A DNA stretch of 64,000 bases. It comes from Leptobacterium sp964389205. GTDB lineage: Bacteria > Bacteroidota > Bacteroidia > Flavobacteriales > Flavobacteriaceae. The translations under genes and the position numbers were made by a program. Numbering within the stretch: position 1 is the stretch's first letter; each line of letters begins with the position of its first letter. The DNA lies in contig CAYMDH010000010.1 in NCBI GenBank assembly GCA_964389205.1, positions 22,775-86,774 on the forward strand, written 5' to 3'. Shown piece by piece: positions 32,239 to 42,641 of this stretch. The notes beneath the pieces were generated by a model. The model searched no databases, had not been told where the DNA came from, and saw only the letters and a list, made by a program, of their open reading frames with translations.

Positions 32239-35200
32239 TTAATGTTTTTGAATAAATAATTTGGTATTTACCTCATCAAAAGCAATGTCAGTTCCTTTAT
32301 CAATAGTATCTTCAAAAGCCAACCCTGCAGTTAACGTTTCTGTTTTTATGTACGCTAGGTTACTATTAACAGCTTGTTCTACCAAGTTATCTTTTTGAAA
32401 TATTACATCTATTTTATCTGTAACTTCAAATCCAGATTCTTTTCGAAGGTTTTGAATACGATTTACTAATTCTCTCGCGATTCCTTCTTTGCGTAATTCA
32501 TCTGTAATTGTTACATCTAAAGCAACTGTCAAAGATCCTGAATTGGCTACTAACCAACCTTCAATATCCTGTGATGAAATTTCAAATTCATCCAATCCTA
32601 AATTAATATTTTTTCCGTTTATTTCAAATGATATGGATTTATTTTGTTCTAATTCTTGAATATTTTTTTGATCTAACTTCTGTATTTCAGCAGTTATCAT
32701 TTTAATATCCTTTCCAAAACGTGGTCCTAATAATTTGAAATTAGGTTTTATTTGCTTCACTAAAATTCCTGAAGCATCATCTAATAATTCTATTTCTTTT
32801 ACATTAACCTCTGCTTTTATTAAATCTGAAACTGCAAGAATCTCAATTTTTTGAGCTTCATCCAATACAGGAATCATAACTTTTTGCAAAGGTTGCCGCA
32901 CTTTAATCATTTCTTTTTTCCGAAGCGATAATACTAAGGATGAAATAATTTGTGCTTTTTCCATCTTACTTTCAAGTTTTTTATCAATGTATGTATCATC
33001 GTAACTTGGAAAATTTGCCAAATGTACACTTTCTACTTTTTCTCTTTGTGTAGCCTTTGTTAAATCTATGTAAAGACAATCCATATAGAAAGGAGCTATT
33101 GGTGCTCCAAGCTTCGCAACATTTAGCAGACATGTGTATAACGTTTGATATGCAGAAATCTTATCTTGCCCATAATCTCCTTTCCAAAAACGCCTTCTAC
33201 TTAAACGAACAAACCAATTACTCAGGTTTTCTTGAACAAACTCTGAAATCGCTCTAGCAGCCTTTGTAGGTTCGTATTCTGCATAATGTGCATCTACTTT
33301 TTTAATAAGAGAATGTAATGCTGATAATACCCAACGATCAATTTCCGGCCTGTCTTTTAAAGGTATTTCATCTTCAGAAAATGTAAAGGCATCTATATTT
33401 GCATATAAACTAAAGAAGGAATATGTATTGTATAAAGTACCAAAAAATTTACGTCTTACCTCTGCGATTCCTTCACTATCAAATTTTAAATTGTCCCACG
33501 GATTGGCATTACTTATCATATACCAACGTGTAGCATCAGGGCCAAAATCTTCTAACGTCTTAAATGGATCTGTAGCGTTTCCTAATCGCTTAGACATCTT
33601 TTGCCCATTTTTATCAAGCACTAGTCCATTAGAAACTACATTCTTATAAGCTACAGAATCAAATGCCATAGTCGCTATTGCATGAAGCGTGTAGAACCAT
33701 CCCCTTGTTTGATCAACTCCTTCTGCTATATAATCTGCAGGAAAAGAAATACCATCGTCAATCTTTTCTTTATTTTCAAAAGGATAATGCCATTGTGCAT
33801 ATGGCATTGAACCTGAATCAAACCAAACATCAATAAGGTCTGATTCTCTTTTCATTGGTTTTCCTGAAGGCGATACTAATTGTATTTTATCTACTACGTT
33901 TTTGTGAAGATCTATGGTATCATAGTTTTCCTCATCCATATTATCTATTTCAAAATCAGGAAATAGATCCTCTTTCATAACTCCAGCTTCAACAGCTTTA
34001 CTCATTTCATTTTTCAACTCCTTAACAGAGCCAATCATAATTTCTTCTTTTCCGTCTTCAGTCCTCCAAATTGGAAGTGGAATCCCCCAGAAACGTGATC
34101 TAGACAGATTCCAATCATTCGCATTAGATAACCAATTTCCAAATCGACCTTCTCCTGTCGCTTTAGGTTTCCAATTAATGGTTTGATTAAGTTCAAACAT
34201 ACGCTCTTTTACAGCAGTAGCCTTAATAAACCAAGAGTCCAAAGGATAATATAGAATTGGCTTGTCTGTTCTCCAACAATTAGGATAACTATGGACGTAT
34301 TTTTCTACTTTAAAAGCTTTGTTTTCTTCTTTTAAACGAATTGCTAATTCTACATCAACAGATCGCTCTGGTGCTTCTCCTTCTTTGTAATATTCATTTT
34401 TTACATATTTTCCTGCTAGCTCTCCCATTTCTGGTCTAAACTTTCCTTGCAAATCTACCAACGGTATTGGATTATCATTTTCATCAAGTACTAATAATGG
34501 AGGTACTTCTGGACTCGCTTCTTTTGCAGCTTTAGCATCGTCTGCTCCAAAGGTAGGAGAAGTATGAACTATTCCTGTACCATCTTCTGTAGTCACAAAA
34601 TCACCAGCAATTACTCTAAATGCATTTTCAGGGTTTTGATACGGAAGTGGTGCATCTTTAATTAATTGCTCATAATGAACTTCTAATATATTTTTTCCTT
34701 TAAACTCACTAATAATGCAATACGGTATTTTCTTATCCCCTTCTTTGTAATTTGTTAAACCTTCTTCATTTTCTACCAATTCATACTTTCCAGCAAATTG
34801 TTTAGAAACAAGTGCTTTAGCTAGTATAACATTACTTTGTTTAAAAGTATATTGGTTAAATGTTTTAACTAAAACATAATCTATTTTTTCGCCTACAGTT
34901 AAAGCAGTATTAGATGGAAGTGTCCAGGGAGTAGTGGTCCAAGCAAGAATATGAATATCTTCTTCGATTGTTTTTAAAAAATCTGGAAGTGTTTCTTTAA
35001 GTGTTTTAAATTGTGCCGTTACTGTGGTATCTGTTACATCTTGATAAGTGCCTGGTTGATTCAATTCATGTGAACTCAAACCAGTTCCTGCTTTAGGGGA
35101 ATACGGTTGGATTGTATAGCCTTTATAGATAAGACCTTTATCATAAATTTGTTTTAACAACCACCATACTGTTTCCATATACTTTGGTTTATAAGTAACA

Positions 35201-35643
35201 TATGGATTTTCCATATCTACCCAATAACCAATTTTACGAGTCATATCATTCCAGATATCTGTATAACGCATTACGGCAGTTCTACAGGCCTGATTGTATT
35301 CTTCTACAGATATTTTTTTTCCAATATCTTCTTTTGTTATTCCTAATTCTTTCTCTACACCAAGTTCTATAGGTAAGCCATGAGTATCCCAACCCGCCTT
35401 ACGTTTAACTTGATATCCTTTCTGAGTTTTATAGCGACAAAAAATATCTTTAATAGCTCGAGCCATTACATGGTGTATTCCTGGCAAACCATTTGCAGAT
35501 GGTGGGCCTTCAAAGAAAACATAAGGTTGCTTCCCTTCTCTAGTACTAATGCTCTTTTCGAAGATGTCATTCTCTTCCCAGTAATTCAGGATTTCTTCTG
35601 CTACTTTAGGAAGATTAAATTCTTTATACTCGCTAAACTTCAT
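32239..35643 (-). CDS. ileS: Isoleucyl-tRNA synthetase
   Basis: A 1134-residue class I synthetase that charges tRNA-Ile. The HIGH-type motif is in PSANGLPGIHHVMAR (about residues 48-62) and the KMSKS-type motif is GQKMSKRLGN. The CP1 editing domain (TWTLPSN region) and the anticodon-binding domain are present. The length and C-terminal extension fit the long type-2 form usual in Bacteroidota. The DksA-like gene follows after four bases. Confidence 0.98.
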   Translation of the reverse strand: MKFSEYKEFNLPKVAEEILNYWEENDIFEKSISTREGKQPYVFFEGPPSANGLPGIHHVMARAIKDIFCRYKTQKGYQVKRKAGWDTHGLPIELGVEKELGITKEDIGKKISVEEYNQACRTAVMRYTDIWNDMTRKIGYWVDMENPYVTYKPKYMETVWWLLKQIYDKGLIYKGYTIQPYSPKAGTGLSSHELNQPGTYQDVTDTTVTAQFKTLKETLPDFLKTIEEDIHILAWTTTPWTLPSNTALTVGEKIDYVLVKTFNQYTFKQSNVILAKALVSKQFAGKYELVENEEGLTNYKEGDKKIPYCIISEFKGKNILEVHYEQLIKDAPLPYQNPENAFRVIAGDFVTTEDGTGIVHTSPTFGADDAKAAKEASPEVPPLLVLDENDNPIPLVDLQGKFRPEMGELAGKYVKNEYYKEGEAPERSVDVELAIRLKEENKAFKVEKYVHSYPNCWRTDKPILYYPLDSWFIKATAVKERMFELNQTINWKPKATGEGRFGNWLSNANDWNLSRSRFWGIPLPIWRTEDGKEEIMIGSVKELKNEMSKAVEAGVMKEDLFPDFEIDNMDEENYDTIDLHKNVVDKIQLVSPSGKPMKRESDLIDVWFDSGSMPYAQWHYPFENKEKIDDGISFPADYIAEGVDQTRGWFYTLHAIATMAFDSVAYKNVVSNGLVLDKNGQKMSKRLGNATDPFKTLEDFGPDATRWYMISNANPWDNLKFDSEGIAEVRRKFFGTLYNTYSFFSLYANIDAFTFSEDEIPLKDRPEIDRWVLSALHSLIKKVDAHYAEYEPTKAARAISEFVQENLSNWFVRLSRRRFWKGDYGQDKISAYQTLYTCLLNVAKLGAPIAPFYMDCLYIDLTKATQREKVESVHLANFPSYDDTYIDKKLESKMEKAQIISSLVLSLRKKEMIKVRQPLQKVMIPVLDEAQKIEILAVSDLIKAEVNVKEIELLDDASGILVKQIKPNFKLLGPRFGKDIKMITAEIQKLDQKNIQELEQNKSISFEINGKNINLGLDEFEISSQDIEGWLVANSGSLTVALDVTITDELRKEGIARELVNRIQNLRKESGFEVTDKIDVIFQKDNLVEQAVNSNLAYIKTETLTAGLAFEDTIDKGTDIAFDEVNTKLFIQKH

Positions 35644-35785
35644 TATTTTAAAATATTCTTTTGCACATTTAGGTCTGCGAAATTACTAAATTCCAGTGAA
35701 TTGAAGTGCTAAGAAAACAGAAAAGGTGGTATTAATAGTCTTTCATTTTAAGCAGTAAGAGAAGATTTTTTATATCTGATAAAAA

Positions 35786-38191
35786 TTAAAAGCTATACTT
35801 CAAACCAATAATAAGGTTTCTTCCTGGTGCAGAAATTCCAGATGAATATGTTCTGTAACGCTGATCTGTTATATTTTCTAACGATACATTAGACTCAAAA
35901 CGTTCTGTAAATTTATATTGAGAGCGTAAATTAAGGGTATACCACGATGCTGCAAAGGGGTTTCCATTTTCATCAATAGCATAGAGTTCTGGTTTATTGC
36001 GTTCAGAAGGAGCTAAATCTTCAAAAGGAATCTCTCCTTGATAGTTTACAAATAAATCCAGTTTCAGTTTATTCTTTTGCCATATTAAATGGGCATCCGC
36101 AAAAGTTGGTGCGGCATGTCGTAAAGCTTCTGTGCTTCCATCGTCTAATTCTTCTTCTCCTTCTGTAATGGTTAAATTAGAAGTAAACGATAATGCATTA
36201 TTAAAGTAAACATCTAATCCGAATTCAAAACCATAAACAAAAGCATTTGCTGCATTTTGTATAGCTTGTACATTGCTCAGTTCTCCTTGAAATTCGATTT
36301 CAGTTTCACCATTTAAGTTAAAATCTCTTCGTACCAATGCATCATCTAAAAACGTATAGAATGTGGCAAAACTAAAAGACACTCTATTATTGAAATTCTT
36401 TTTCAAACCAAATTCTCCATTAATAGCATATTCTGGTTGAAGATCTGGATTAGGAACTACTACAGATCCTGGTTCAGAATCAAAAATTCTACCTACATCA
36501 TCTACATTTGGAGCTCTAAACGCAGTACCTGCATTTAAAGTTATTTGCAACGATTCTTTAGGAAACCAACTTATTCCTAAACTACCAGTAACAGCTCCTG
36601 TGTTTATATTTGCTTCTTCAAAAGGAAAATCAAAAAAGCGATTGTCAAATTCTGCATCTAATAATACATGACTATATCTAATTCCCGAAAGTAAAGTAAG
36701 ATTTGGTTTTATTTTGTGTTCTAAATTAGCGTATACAGCTCCTGTTTGCCAGGAAGAACCATCAGGATATCTGGCCTGTGCTTCAAAGCTTTCGCCTGTA
36801 ATTCTGCTCCGATCTCTTCCTTCAGAATCTACCCTGTTTAAAATATATTCTAACCCGTAAAAAAGTTTTGTTTTATCATCAAACTTTTTCTCAAAATCCA
36901 AATTTGACGAATATGCATCTACATTTTCTACTCGTGTATTTAAAAATTCTTGTTGAAAACGTCTGCTATTCCTGCTTTCTTCAAAATGCTGATATGCATT
37001 TGTGAAACGTGCATTGTCATAAAACTTTCCTGAGCCTTTTTTATTGATCTGAAAATTAGCAGAAAACCATCTTTGCGGCCCATAAAACCATTCAGCAAAT
37101 CTAGGAAGATCATCACTAACCTGAATTAAACGGTCATAACGGTCATAACTGGAAGTACTTGTATAAGTCAGATTTAGATTAAAATCCCATTTCTCATTAG
37201 GCGCAAATTTTATTTTTTGAAGAAGGTTGATTTGGCTATATCCCGTAGGGTTTTGGATAAGAGGATCATCATTTTGCAATACAATATCTTCTCCATTAAC
37301 ACGATCTACAGAAAATGTTCTGAGAAATTCATCGGGTCCATGCCTACCTTGCCTCAAGTTTCCAAAGTCTGAAAAACTAAAACTAGAGAAGAGCGCCCAT
37401 TTTTTCCAACCAAAATTTAAGTCTACATGATCTGTTTTTTCTTCATTTGCAGTAGCATATCTCGTTACTAAATTGGCATTAAATTGCAATTTATCATTTG
37501 AAGATAAATGCGCTTCTTTTGTGAAAAAATTCATCACTCCTCCTATAGCATCACTTCCATAAATAACAGAACCAGGGCCAAAGATTATTTCCGTGCTTTG
37601 TATTGTAAAAGGATCTATTGAGATAACATTTTGAACATTTCCTCCTCTAAATATTGCCGTATTAAAACGAACTCCATCTACAGAGGTTAAAACTCTATTT
37701 GTAGCAAATCCTCGTATTAATGGGCTTCCTCCTCCTAGTTGGCTTTTTTGAACAAATACTTTTCCGCTATTTTGAAGAAGATCTGCAGAAGTTTGTGGGT
37801 TTGTAAACGTAATTAATTCTTCTTTTATACTCGAAATTTTTTGCGGTATGTCTCTTTTTTGCTGTTCCCATTTTGAAATTGAAAGCACTACTTCGTCTAA
37901 TTTTTCAGATTGAGGTGATAACAGAATAATACTACTCCCATTAATAATTTGCGTTTTCAAAAGTTTTTTTTGATAGTATCCAAAGAGGCGAAAAATAATA
38001 CGTTCTTGGTTACCAAATTGAGAAATGTCAATTTTGCCCTCTATATCTGTAACCCCTGTTTTTGTTTTACCTTGATTAAATACAGCAACATTAATTACAG
38101 GCTCACGAGTAACTTGATCTAAAACTGTAATTATTTGAGCATTCGATAAGCAGGAGAAAAAAAATAAAAATAAAATGGCGACTTTCTTCAT
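35786..38191 (-). CDS. TonB-dependent receptor, heme/hemoglobin type
   Basis: An 801-residue receptor with a signal peptide (to about residue 18), a short carboxypeptidase-like domain (about 19-95), a plug domain and a full barrel ending in LIIGLKYSF. The plug reads GGGSPLIRGFATNRVLTSVDG and VIFG-type PGSVIYGSDAIGG, and the barrel has FRAPNVDDVGRI. These match receptors of the hemoglobin/transferrin/lactoferrin group, so heme or iron uptake is the best guess. It starts three bases after recO and shares its transcript. Confidence 0.9.
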   Translation of the reverse strand: MKKVAILFLFFFSCLSNAQIITVLDQVTREPVINVAVFNQGKTKTGVTDIEGKIDISQFGNQERIIFRLFGYYQKKLLKTQIINGSSIILLSPQSEKLDEVVLSISKWEQQKRDIPQKISSIKEELITFTNPQTSADLLQNSGKVFVQKSQLGGGSPLIRGFATNRVLTSVDGVRFNTAIFRGGNVQNVISIDPFTIQSTEIIFGPGSVIYGSDAIGGVMNFFTKEAHLSSNDKLQFNANLVTRYATANEEKTDHVDLNFGWKKWALFSSFSFSDFGNLRQGRHGPDEFLRTFSVDRVNGEDIVLQNDDPLIQNPTGYSQINLLQKIKFAPNEKWDFNLNLTYTSTSSYDRYDRLIQVSDDLPRFAEWFYGPQRWFSANFQINKKGSGKFYDNARFTNAYQHFEESRNSRRFQQEFLNTRVENVDAYSSNLDFEKKFDDKTKLFYGLEYILNRVDSEGRDRSRITGESFEAQARYPDGSSWQTGAVYANLEHKIKPNLTLLSGIRYSHVLLDAEFDNRFFDFPFEEANINTGAVTGSLGISWFPKESLQITLNAGTAFRAPNVDDVGRIFDSEPGSVVVPNPDLQPEYAINGEFGLKKNFNNRVSFSFATFYTFLDDALVRRDFNLNGETEIEFQGELSNVQAIQNAANAFVYGFEFGLDVYFNNALSFTSNLTITEGEEELDDGSTEALRHAAPTFADAHLIWQKNKLKLDLFVNYQGEIPFEDLAPSERNKPELYAIDENGNPFAASWYTLNLRSQYKFTERFESNVSLENITDQRYRTYSSGISAPGRNLIIGLKYSF

Positions 38192-38194
38192 AAA

Positions 38195-38911
38195 CTAATT
38201 AAAAACTTCATTTAGCACCGCTACAGATTTAGGTTTTGTAAAACCCTGCAAATGTAATTCAAAATATAGAATCAATATCTTAATAAGTAAGCTTCGCTGT
38301 TTTTTTGTCAATTTTACTTCATCTACATTATCAAATTTTATGCCCAAAAAACTTTTAAACAGTGTTAAATCTTCATTTGATATGGTATTTAAATTAGATT
38401 GTTCTGTAAATTCTCCTTCTAATAAGTCAAAAAAAGGAAGCTCTTTACGAGTATCATCAGGGTAAAAACCAAAGTATTTTGTCAAATTGAGTAGAAAAGT
38501 AATATGGAAGTTAGAAATATTATTATGCATATCTAGCCATAATAAAGAAGTTTCTAAATAATTGAAAAGGGGAGCATTTACTTCTTCTTCTCCCATAGAT
38601 GTATTAATAATTTCTGATAAGAAAAAAGCAATGGCATTTTTTCTTATATCTGAATGAATCGACTTATAAAGATAACTTACTCTAGCTTCTTTAAGCGTTT
38701 CCATAGTACCTTTATCTTTATGATTAGCAACAATTTCTAACATCGTAAGTGGTTGAAAATACGCCGCTTTTATTTTGCCTTTTTTAGAAGAAAGCACTCC
38801 CTTTAATAAATATGTTTTTATGCCGTTAGAAGCTGTATAACATTTAACAATTAAACTTGTATCTCCATATTTGAGTGCAGAAACAACAATAGCCTTGGTA
38901 GATACAAGCAT
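38195..38911 (-). CDS. recO: DNA repair protein RecO
   Basis: A 238-residue recombination mediator that helps load RecA onto single-stranded DNA with RecF/RecR. The N-terminal OB fold (STKAIVVSALKYGDTSLIVKCYT) and the helical C-terminal domain typical of the family are visible. The usual zinc-finger cysteines are absent, as is common in Bacteroidota RecO. The heme-type receptor gene follows after three bases. Confidence 0.92.
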   Translation of the reverse strand: MLVSTKAIVVSALKYGDTSLIVKCYTASNGIKTYLLKGVLSSKKGKIKAAYFQPLTMLEIVANHKDKGTMETLKEARVSYLYKSIHSDIRKNAIAFFLSEIINTSMGEEEVNAPLFNYLETSLLWLDMHNNISNFHITFLLNLTKYFGFYPDDTRKELPFFDLLEGEFTEQSNLNTISNEDLTLFKSFLGIKFDNVDEVKLTKKQRSLLIKILILYFELHLQGFTKPKSVAVLNEVFN

Positions 38912-38950
38912 AAATACAAATTAAATGATCTAAATGAGTTTTAAAATAAT

Positions 38951-38987
38951 AAAAAGCCACCTATTTTAAATCATAGATGGCTTTTTT
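38951..38987 (-). terminator. Intrinsic terminator of gdhA
   Basis: AAAAAGCCA-c-CTAT pairs with ATAG-a-TGGCTTTTT, about 20 bases after the gdhA stop; T-rich in both directions. Confidence 0.75.
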
Positions 38988-39006
38988 ATACTCTTATTTT
39001 TAAAAG

Positions 39007-40347
39007 CTATACAACTCCTTGTGCTAACATAGCATCTGCTACTTTAACAAACCCTGCAATATTCGCCCCTTTTACATAATTCATATAATCTCCTTCTTTA
39101 CCGTATTCAAGGCATGATTTATGTATTTCTTCCATGATTCCTTTAAGTTTTTCATCAACCTCTTCTCTTGTCCAGCTATATCTCAAAGAATTTTGTGCCA
39201 TCTCTAGTCCAGAAACTGCAACTCCACCTGCATTTGAAGCTTTTCCAGGAGCAAATAATATTTTTGCTTTATGAAATACTTCAATAGCTTCTGGTGTAGA
39301 AGGCATGTTTGCTCCTTCACTCACACAAATACATCCATTTGCTACTAGTTTTTCTGCTTCAGCACCATCTAATTCATTTTGTGTTGCACACGGTAATGCT
39401 ACATCACAAGTTACTCCCCATGGAGTTTTTCCAGCAACATATTTAGCAGCTGTATATTTTTTTACGTATTCAGAAATTCTACTTCTTTTTACGTTCTTAA
39501 GCTCCATAACATAAGCTAGTTTTTCTTCATCAATCCCCTCTTCATCATAAATATATCCACCAGAATCAGAAAGTGTAACTACTTTTCCTCCTAACTGAAT
39601 TACTTTTTCTGCTGCATATTGGGCTACATTTCCAGATCCTGAAACAGTAACTATTTTTCCTTTTAAGTTTTCTCCAATTGTTTCTAACATATTGGCCGCA
39701 AAATATACATTTCCATATCCTGTAGCTTCTGGTCTTATAAGAGACCCTCCCCAACTAATTCCTTTTCCAGTTAAAACACCAGTAAATTCATTTTTCAATT
39801 TCTTGTATTGTCCAAAAAGAAAACCTATCTCTCTTCCTCCAACACCTATATCACCTGCAGGGACATCTCTATTTGGACCAATATGTCTAAACAATTCAGA
39901 CATAAAACTTTGGCAAAAACGCATCACTTCATTGTCAGACTTCCCTTTAGGATCAAAATCAGATCCTCCTTTACCACCACCCATAGGCAATGTCGTTAGG
40001 CTGTTCTTGAAAACCTGTTCAAAAGCTAAAAATTTCAAGATACTAAAGTTTACAGAAGGATGAAATCTCAATCCTCCCTTATAAGGACCTATGGCTGAAT
40101 TCATTTCAATTCTATATCCTCTGTTAACTTGAACCTCACCAGAATCATCTACCCAGGGAACTCTAAACATTATAACTCTTTCTGGTTCAACCATACGGAG
40201 AAGAATGTTTTTCCCATGATAAATTTCGTTTTCAACTATATAAGGAATTACAGTTTCTGCAACTTCCTTAACTGCTTGTAGAAATTCAGGCTCATGACGA
40301 TTACGTTGCATCACAAGCTCTAAAAAATCATTTATTTTATCTTCCAT
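39007..40347 (-). CDS. gdhA: NADP-specific glutamate dehydrogenase
   Basis: A 446-residue enzyme that forms glutamate from 2-oxoglutarate and ammonia. Signature stretches are PYKGGLRFHPSVN, the catalytic lysine region LPMGGGKGGSDFDPKGKSD, and the dinucleotide fold TVSGSGNVAQYAAEK. The length fits the hexameric NADP family. The ATG at 40347 is preferred over 40416, because the family begins near MEDKINDFLE and the extra codons overlap a TATATTTG promoter-like box (40404-40397, minus strand). Confidence 0.97.
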   Translation of the reverse strand: MEDKINDFLELVMQRNRHEPEFLQAVKEVAETVIPYIVENEIYHGKNILLRMVEPERVIMFRVPWVDDSGEVQVNRGYRIEMNSAIGPYKGGLRFHPSVNFSILKFLAFEQVFKNSLTTLPMGGGKGGSDFDPKGKSDNEVMRFCQSFMSELFRHIGPNRDVPAGDIGVGGREIGFLFGQYKKLKNEFTGVLTGKGISWGGSLIRPEATGYGNVYFAANMLETIGENLKGKIVTVSGSGNVAQYAAEKVIQLGGKVVTLSDSGGYIYDEEGIDEEKLAYVMELKNVKRSRISEYVKKYTAAKYVAGKTPWGVTCDVALPCATQNELDGAEAEKLVANGCICVSEGANMPSTPEAIEVFHKAKILFAPGKASNAGGVAVSGLEMAQNSLRYSWTREEVDEKLKGIMEEIHKSCLEYGKEGDYMNYVKGANIAGFVKVADAMLAQGVV

Positions 40348-40537
40348 AAAAAAAGTAACTAAAAAACTATTTTCAACTATTTGTAATATATCGGCGCAAA
40401 TATACGTTTTATGCAAAAAACATATCTTATTTTTTTTAAATTGATAATTAAAAAAACTTAAATTAAGAATCTGATAACGTTTTTGATGGGGAAATCAAAA
40501 AGTCATCCCTCAATTTTAACGCACACACAATTTTTTC

Positions 40538-40564
40538 TTGTTATTTAAGTTTTATATATATTTG
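40538..40564 (+). promoter_or_regulatory. Promoter (TTG / TATATTTG)
   Basis: TTG at 40538-40540 and a perfect TANNTTTG box TATATTTG at 40557-40564, 16 bases apart. The downstream start codon is at 40593, giving a leader of about 20 bases. Confidence 0.5.
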
Positions 40565-40592
40565 CTTAACAGCGCCCCCATGGACAAAACCG

Positions 40593-41375
40593 ATGAAAAA
40601 AAAATTATTTCTATCTCTGATTAGTCTTTTGTTAGTATCAAAACTAACAAACTCTCAATCCTTTTCTAATGAAATAGGAGCTTATGTTGGTCCTGTTGCT
40701 TTCTATTCTGATTACGGCCAGCGTAATGATTTTGAAACCAACTTTGGTAATGTAGGATTCACAATAGGTTTAACACACTATATGAATTTCTCATATACAA
40801 AAGGGTACGACATTTATTCACCTTTAAACTATATCAAAGATCATTTTAAAATTCGAAACGAAATTTCTTATACTAATGTTAATTTAGAGCATTTTGGAGA
40901 GTTTGTAGCACCAGAAAGAACTTCTCTTTTTGCAGATCAACTTAGAGGTATGCGTGGTGAAAGTACCATTTTTAGCCTTGGATCTAGTGTAGAGTTTTAT
41001 CCATGGAGTATTAAAGATTTTGAGAGTAATGGACTTAAAATTGCACCTCATGTAGGTTTTGGAATTCATTATAGTTTCTATACGCCTAGAGCTTTTTCAA
41101 CACTTGGTGTATTAGGTGATCCTGCAATTACTCCTGAAAAGTTTATAGATGCGTTTACTAATGATAGTGGTTCTGCAATTTCTTTAGTAGGTAGTCTTGG
41201 TGGGCGTTATAAAATATCTCCTCTTGAAGATTTATTGATTCAAGCCAAATGGCAATTCTTCTTTTCAGATTTTGTAGATGGATTAAGTCCTGATTCTACA
41301 AGGTTTCCAGAGAACCGAGCAAATGATTGGCTTTTTTCTATTCAGGTTGGATATATTTTCTACTTAGAGAACTAA
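40593..41375 (+). CDS. THC0290_0291-family outer-membrane beta-barrel protein
   Basis: A 260-residue protein with a signal peptide (residues 1-21, VSKLTNSQS). The rest is beta-rich with aromatic-ended strands (EIGAYVGPVAFYSDYGQRNDF) and ends in FSIQVGYIFYLEN, as for small outer-membrane barrels. It matches the Flavobacteriaceae-restricted THC0290_0291 group. Function is unknown. It has its own promoter between gdhA and metB. Confidence 0.8.
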   Translation: MKKKLFLSLISLLLVSKLTNSQSFSNEIGAYVGPVAFYSDYGQRNDFETNFGNVGFTIGLTHYMNFSYTKGYDIYSPLNYIKDHFKIRNEISYTNVNLEHFGEFVAPERTSLFADQLRGMRGESTIFSLGSSVEFYPWSIKDFESNGLKIAPHVGFGIHYSFYTPRAFSTLGVLGDPAITPEKFIDAFTNDSGSAISLVGSLGGRYKISPLEDLLIQAKWQFFFSDFVDGLSPDSTRFPENRANDWLFSIQVGYIFYLEN

Positions 41376-41405
41376 CTCTTAACTTCTTTTTATTTTAAAA
41401 TAATG

Positions 41406-42545
41406 CTATCCTATAGCATTTTCTAAATCGTCAATTAGATCTTGTATGTCTTCTATTCCTACACTTAATCTAATTAATGAATCTACAACGCCATTTTTTT
41501 CTCGTTCTTCTTTAGGGATACTTGCATGTGTCATACTCGCTGGATGTCCTGCTAATGATTCTACCCCACCTAATGATTCTGCAAGTGTAAAAACTGTAAG
41601 TTTTTCTACTATTTTAATAGCATCATCATAATTACTCCCTCTAGGCACAAAAGAAATCATACCTCCAAAATCATCCATTTGTTTTTTTGCAATTTCGTGA
41701 TTTGGATGACTTTCAAACCCTGGCCAGAAAACTTTTTCTATCTTAGAATGGTTAGCCAAGTACGTAGCAATTGCTTTCCCGTTTTCACTATGTCTTTGCA
41801 TTCTAATATGCAATGTTTTTATTCCTCTTAATACCAAAAAACTATCCATAGGACCACAAATAGCACCACTAGCATTTTGAATGAAATATAATTTATTTGC
41901 CAACTCTTGATCACTTACAATTAGGGCTCCCATCACTACATCGCTATGTCCTCCCAAGTATTTCGTTGCAGAATGCATTACGATATCTGCCCCTAAATCT
42001 AAAGGTCGTTGCAAATACGGAGTGGCAAATGTATTATCTACACCTAATAATATTTTATGTTTTTTTGTAATAGTTGCTACTGCTTCTATATCAATAATAT
42101 TCATCATTGGGTTTGTTGGTGTTTCTACCCAAACAAGTTTTGTATTATCGTTAATATAGTTTTCTATTTCAATAACACTTTCCATTCCTACAAAATGAAA
42201 TTTAATTCCAAAATCTTTATAAATTTTAGTAAACAAGCGATAGCTTCCTCCGTATAAATCATTTGTAGAGATAACTTCATCACCTGGTTTTAGTAATTTC
42301 ATGATAGCATCTATTGCCGCAATACCGCTTCCAAATGCTAATCCGTATTTACCATTTTCTATACTTGCCAACGAATTTTCTAAAGCATTTCTAGTAGGAT
42401 TGTGTGTTCTACTATATTCATATCCTTTATGTCCACCCGGAGTTGTTTGCGCATAGGTGGAAGTTTGATAAATAGGAGGCATTACTGCTCCATATGCCTT
42501 ATCGTGCTCTTGACCGCCGTGAATTGTCTTTGTATTAAACTTCAT
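41406..42545 (-). CDS. metB: Cystathionine gamma-synthase (PLP-dependent)
   Basis: A 379-residue Cys/Met-metabolism transferase. The PLP-binding lysine is Lys195 in HSATKYLGGHSDV, with the upstream LVWVETPTNPMMNI and the substrate region PPIYQTSTYAQTTPG. The most likely reaction is cystathionine formation from an activated homoserine and cysteine. Cystathionine gamma-lyase activity cannot be excluded from sequence, since the two families are very close. Full length. A good promoter lies just upstream. Confidence 0.88.
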   Translation of the reverse strand: MKFNTKTIHGGQEHDKAYGAVMPPIYQTSTYAQTTPGGHKGYEYSRTHNPTRNALENSLASIENGKYGLAFGSGIAAIDAIMKLLKPGDEVISTNDLYGGSYRLFTKIYKDFGIKFHFVGMESVIEIENYINDNTKLVWVETPTNPMMNIIDIEAVATITKKHKILLGVDNTFATPYLQRPLDLGADIVMHSATKYLGGHSDVVMGALIVSDQELANKLYFIQNASGAICGPMDSFLVLRGIKTLHIRMQRHSENGKAIATYLANHSKIEKVFWPGFESHPNHEIAKKQMDDFGGMISFVPRGSNYDDAIKIVEKLTVFTLAESLGGVESLAGHPASMTHASIPKEEREKNGVVDSLIRLSVGIEDIQDLIDDLENAIG

Positions 42546-42561
42546 TATTTAAAAACTTTCA

Positions 42562-42592
42562 CAAATGTACCGTTTCCTTTTGGTGATTGCAA
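42562..42592 (-). promoter_or_regulatory. Promoter of metB (TTG / TACATTTG)
   Basis: On the minus strand TTG at 42592-42590 and TACATTTG at 42569-42562 are 20 bases apart, a near-ideal Bacteroidota promoter. The metB ATG is at 42545, so the leader is only about 10 bases. Confidence 0.6.
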
Positions 42593-42641
42593 TGAACCCT
42601 TTATCTTTAAAAATGAATTCATTAATAATTCTATAGTTTTT

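Noticed and set aside
39692..40063. 123-residue plus-strand ORF
   Set aside because: It is a mirror frame of gdhA; the high Pro/Ser content comes from antisense of conserved Gly-rich motifs.
42402..42641. N-terminal extension of the DUF3298-type lipoprotein
   Set aside because: The first 80 codons are antisense to metB and hide the lipoprotein signal that starts at 42642.
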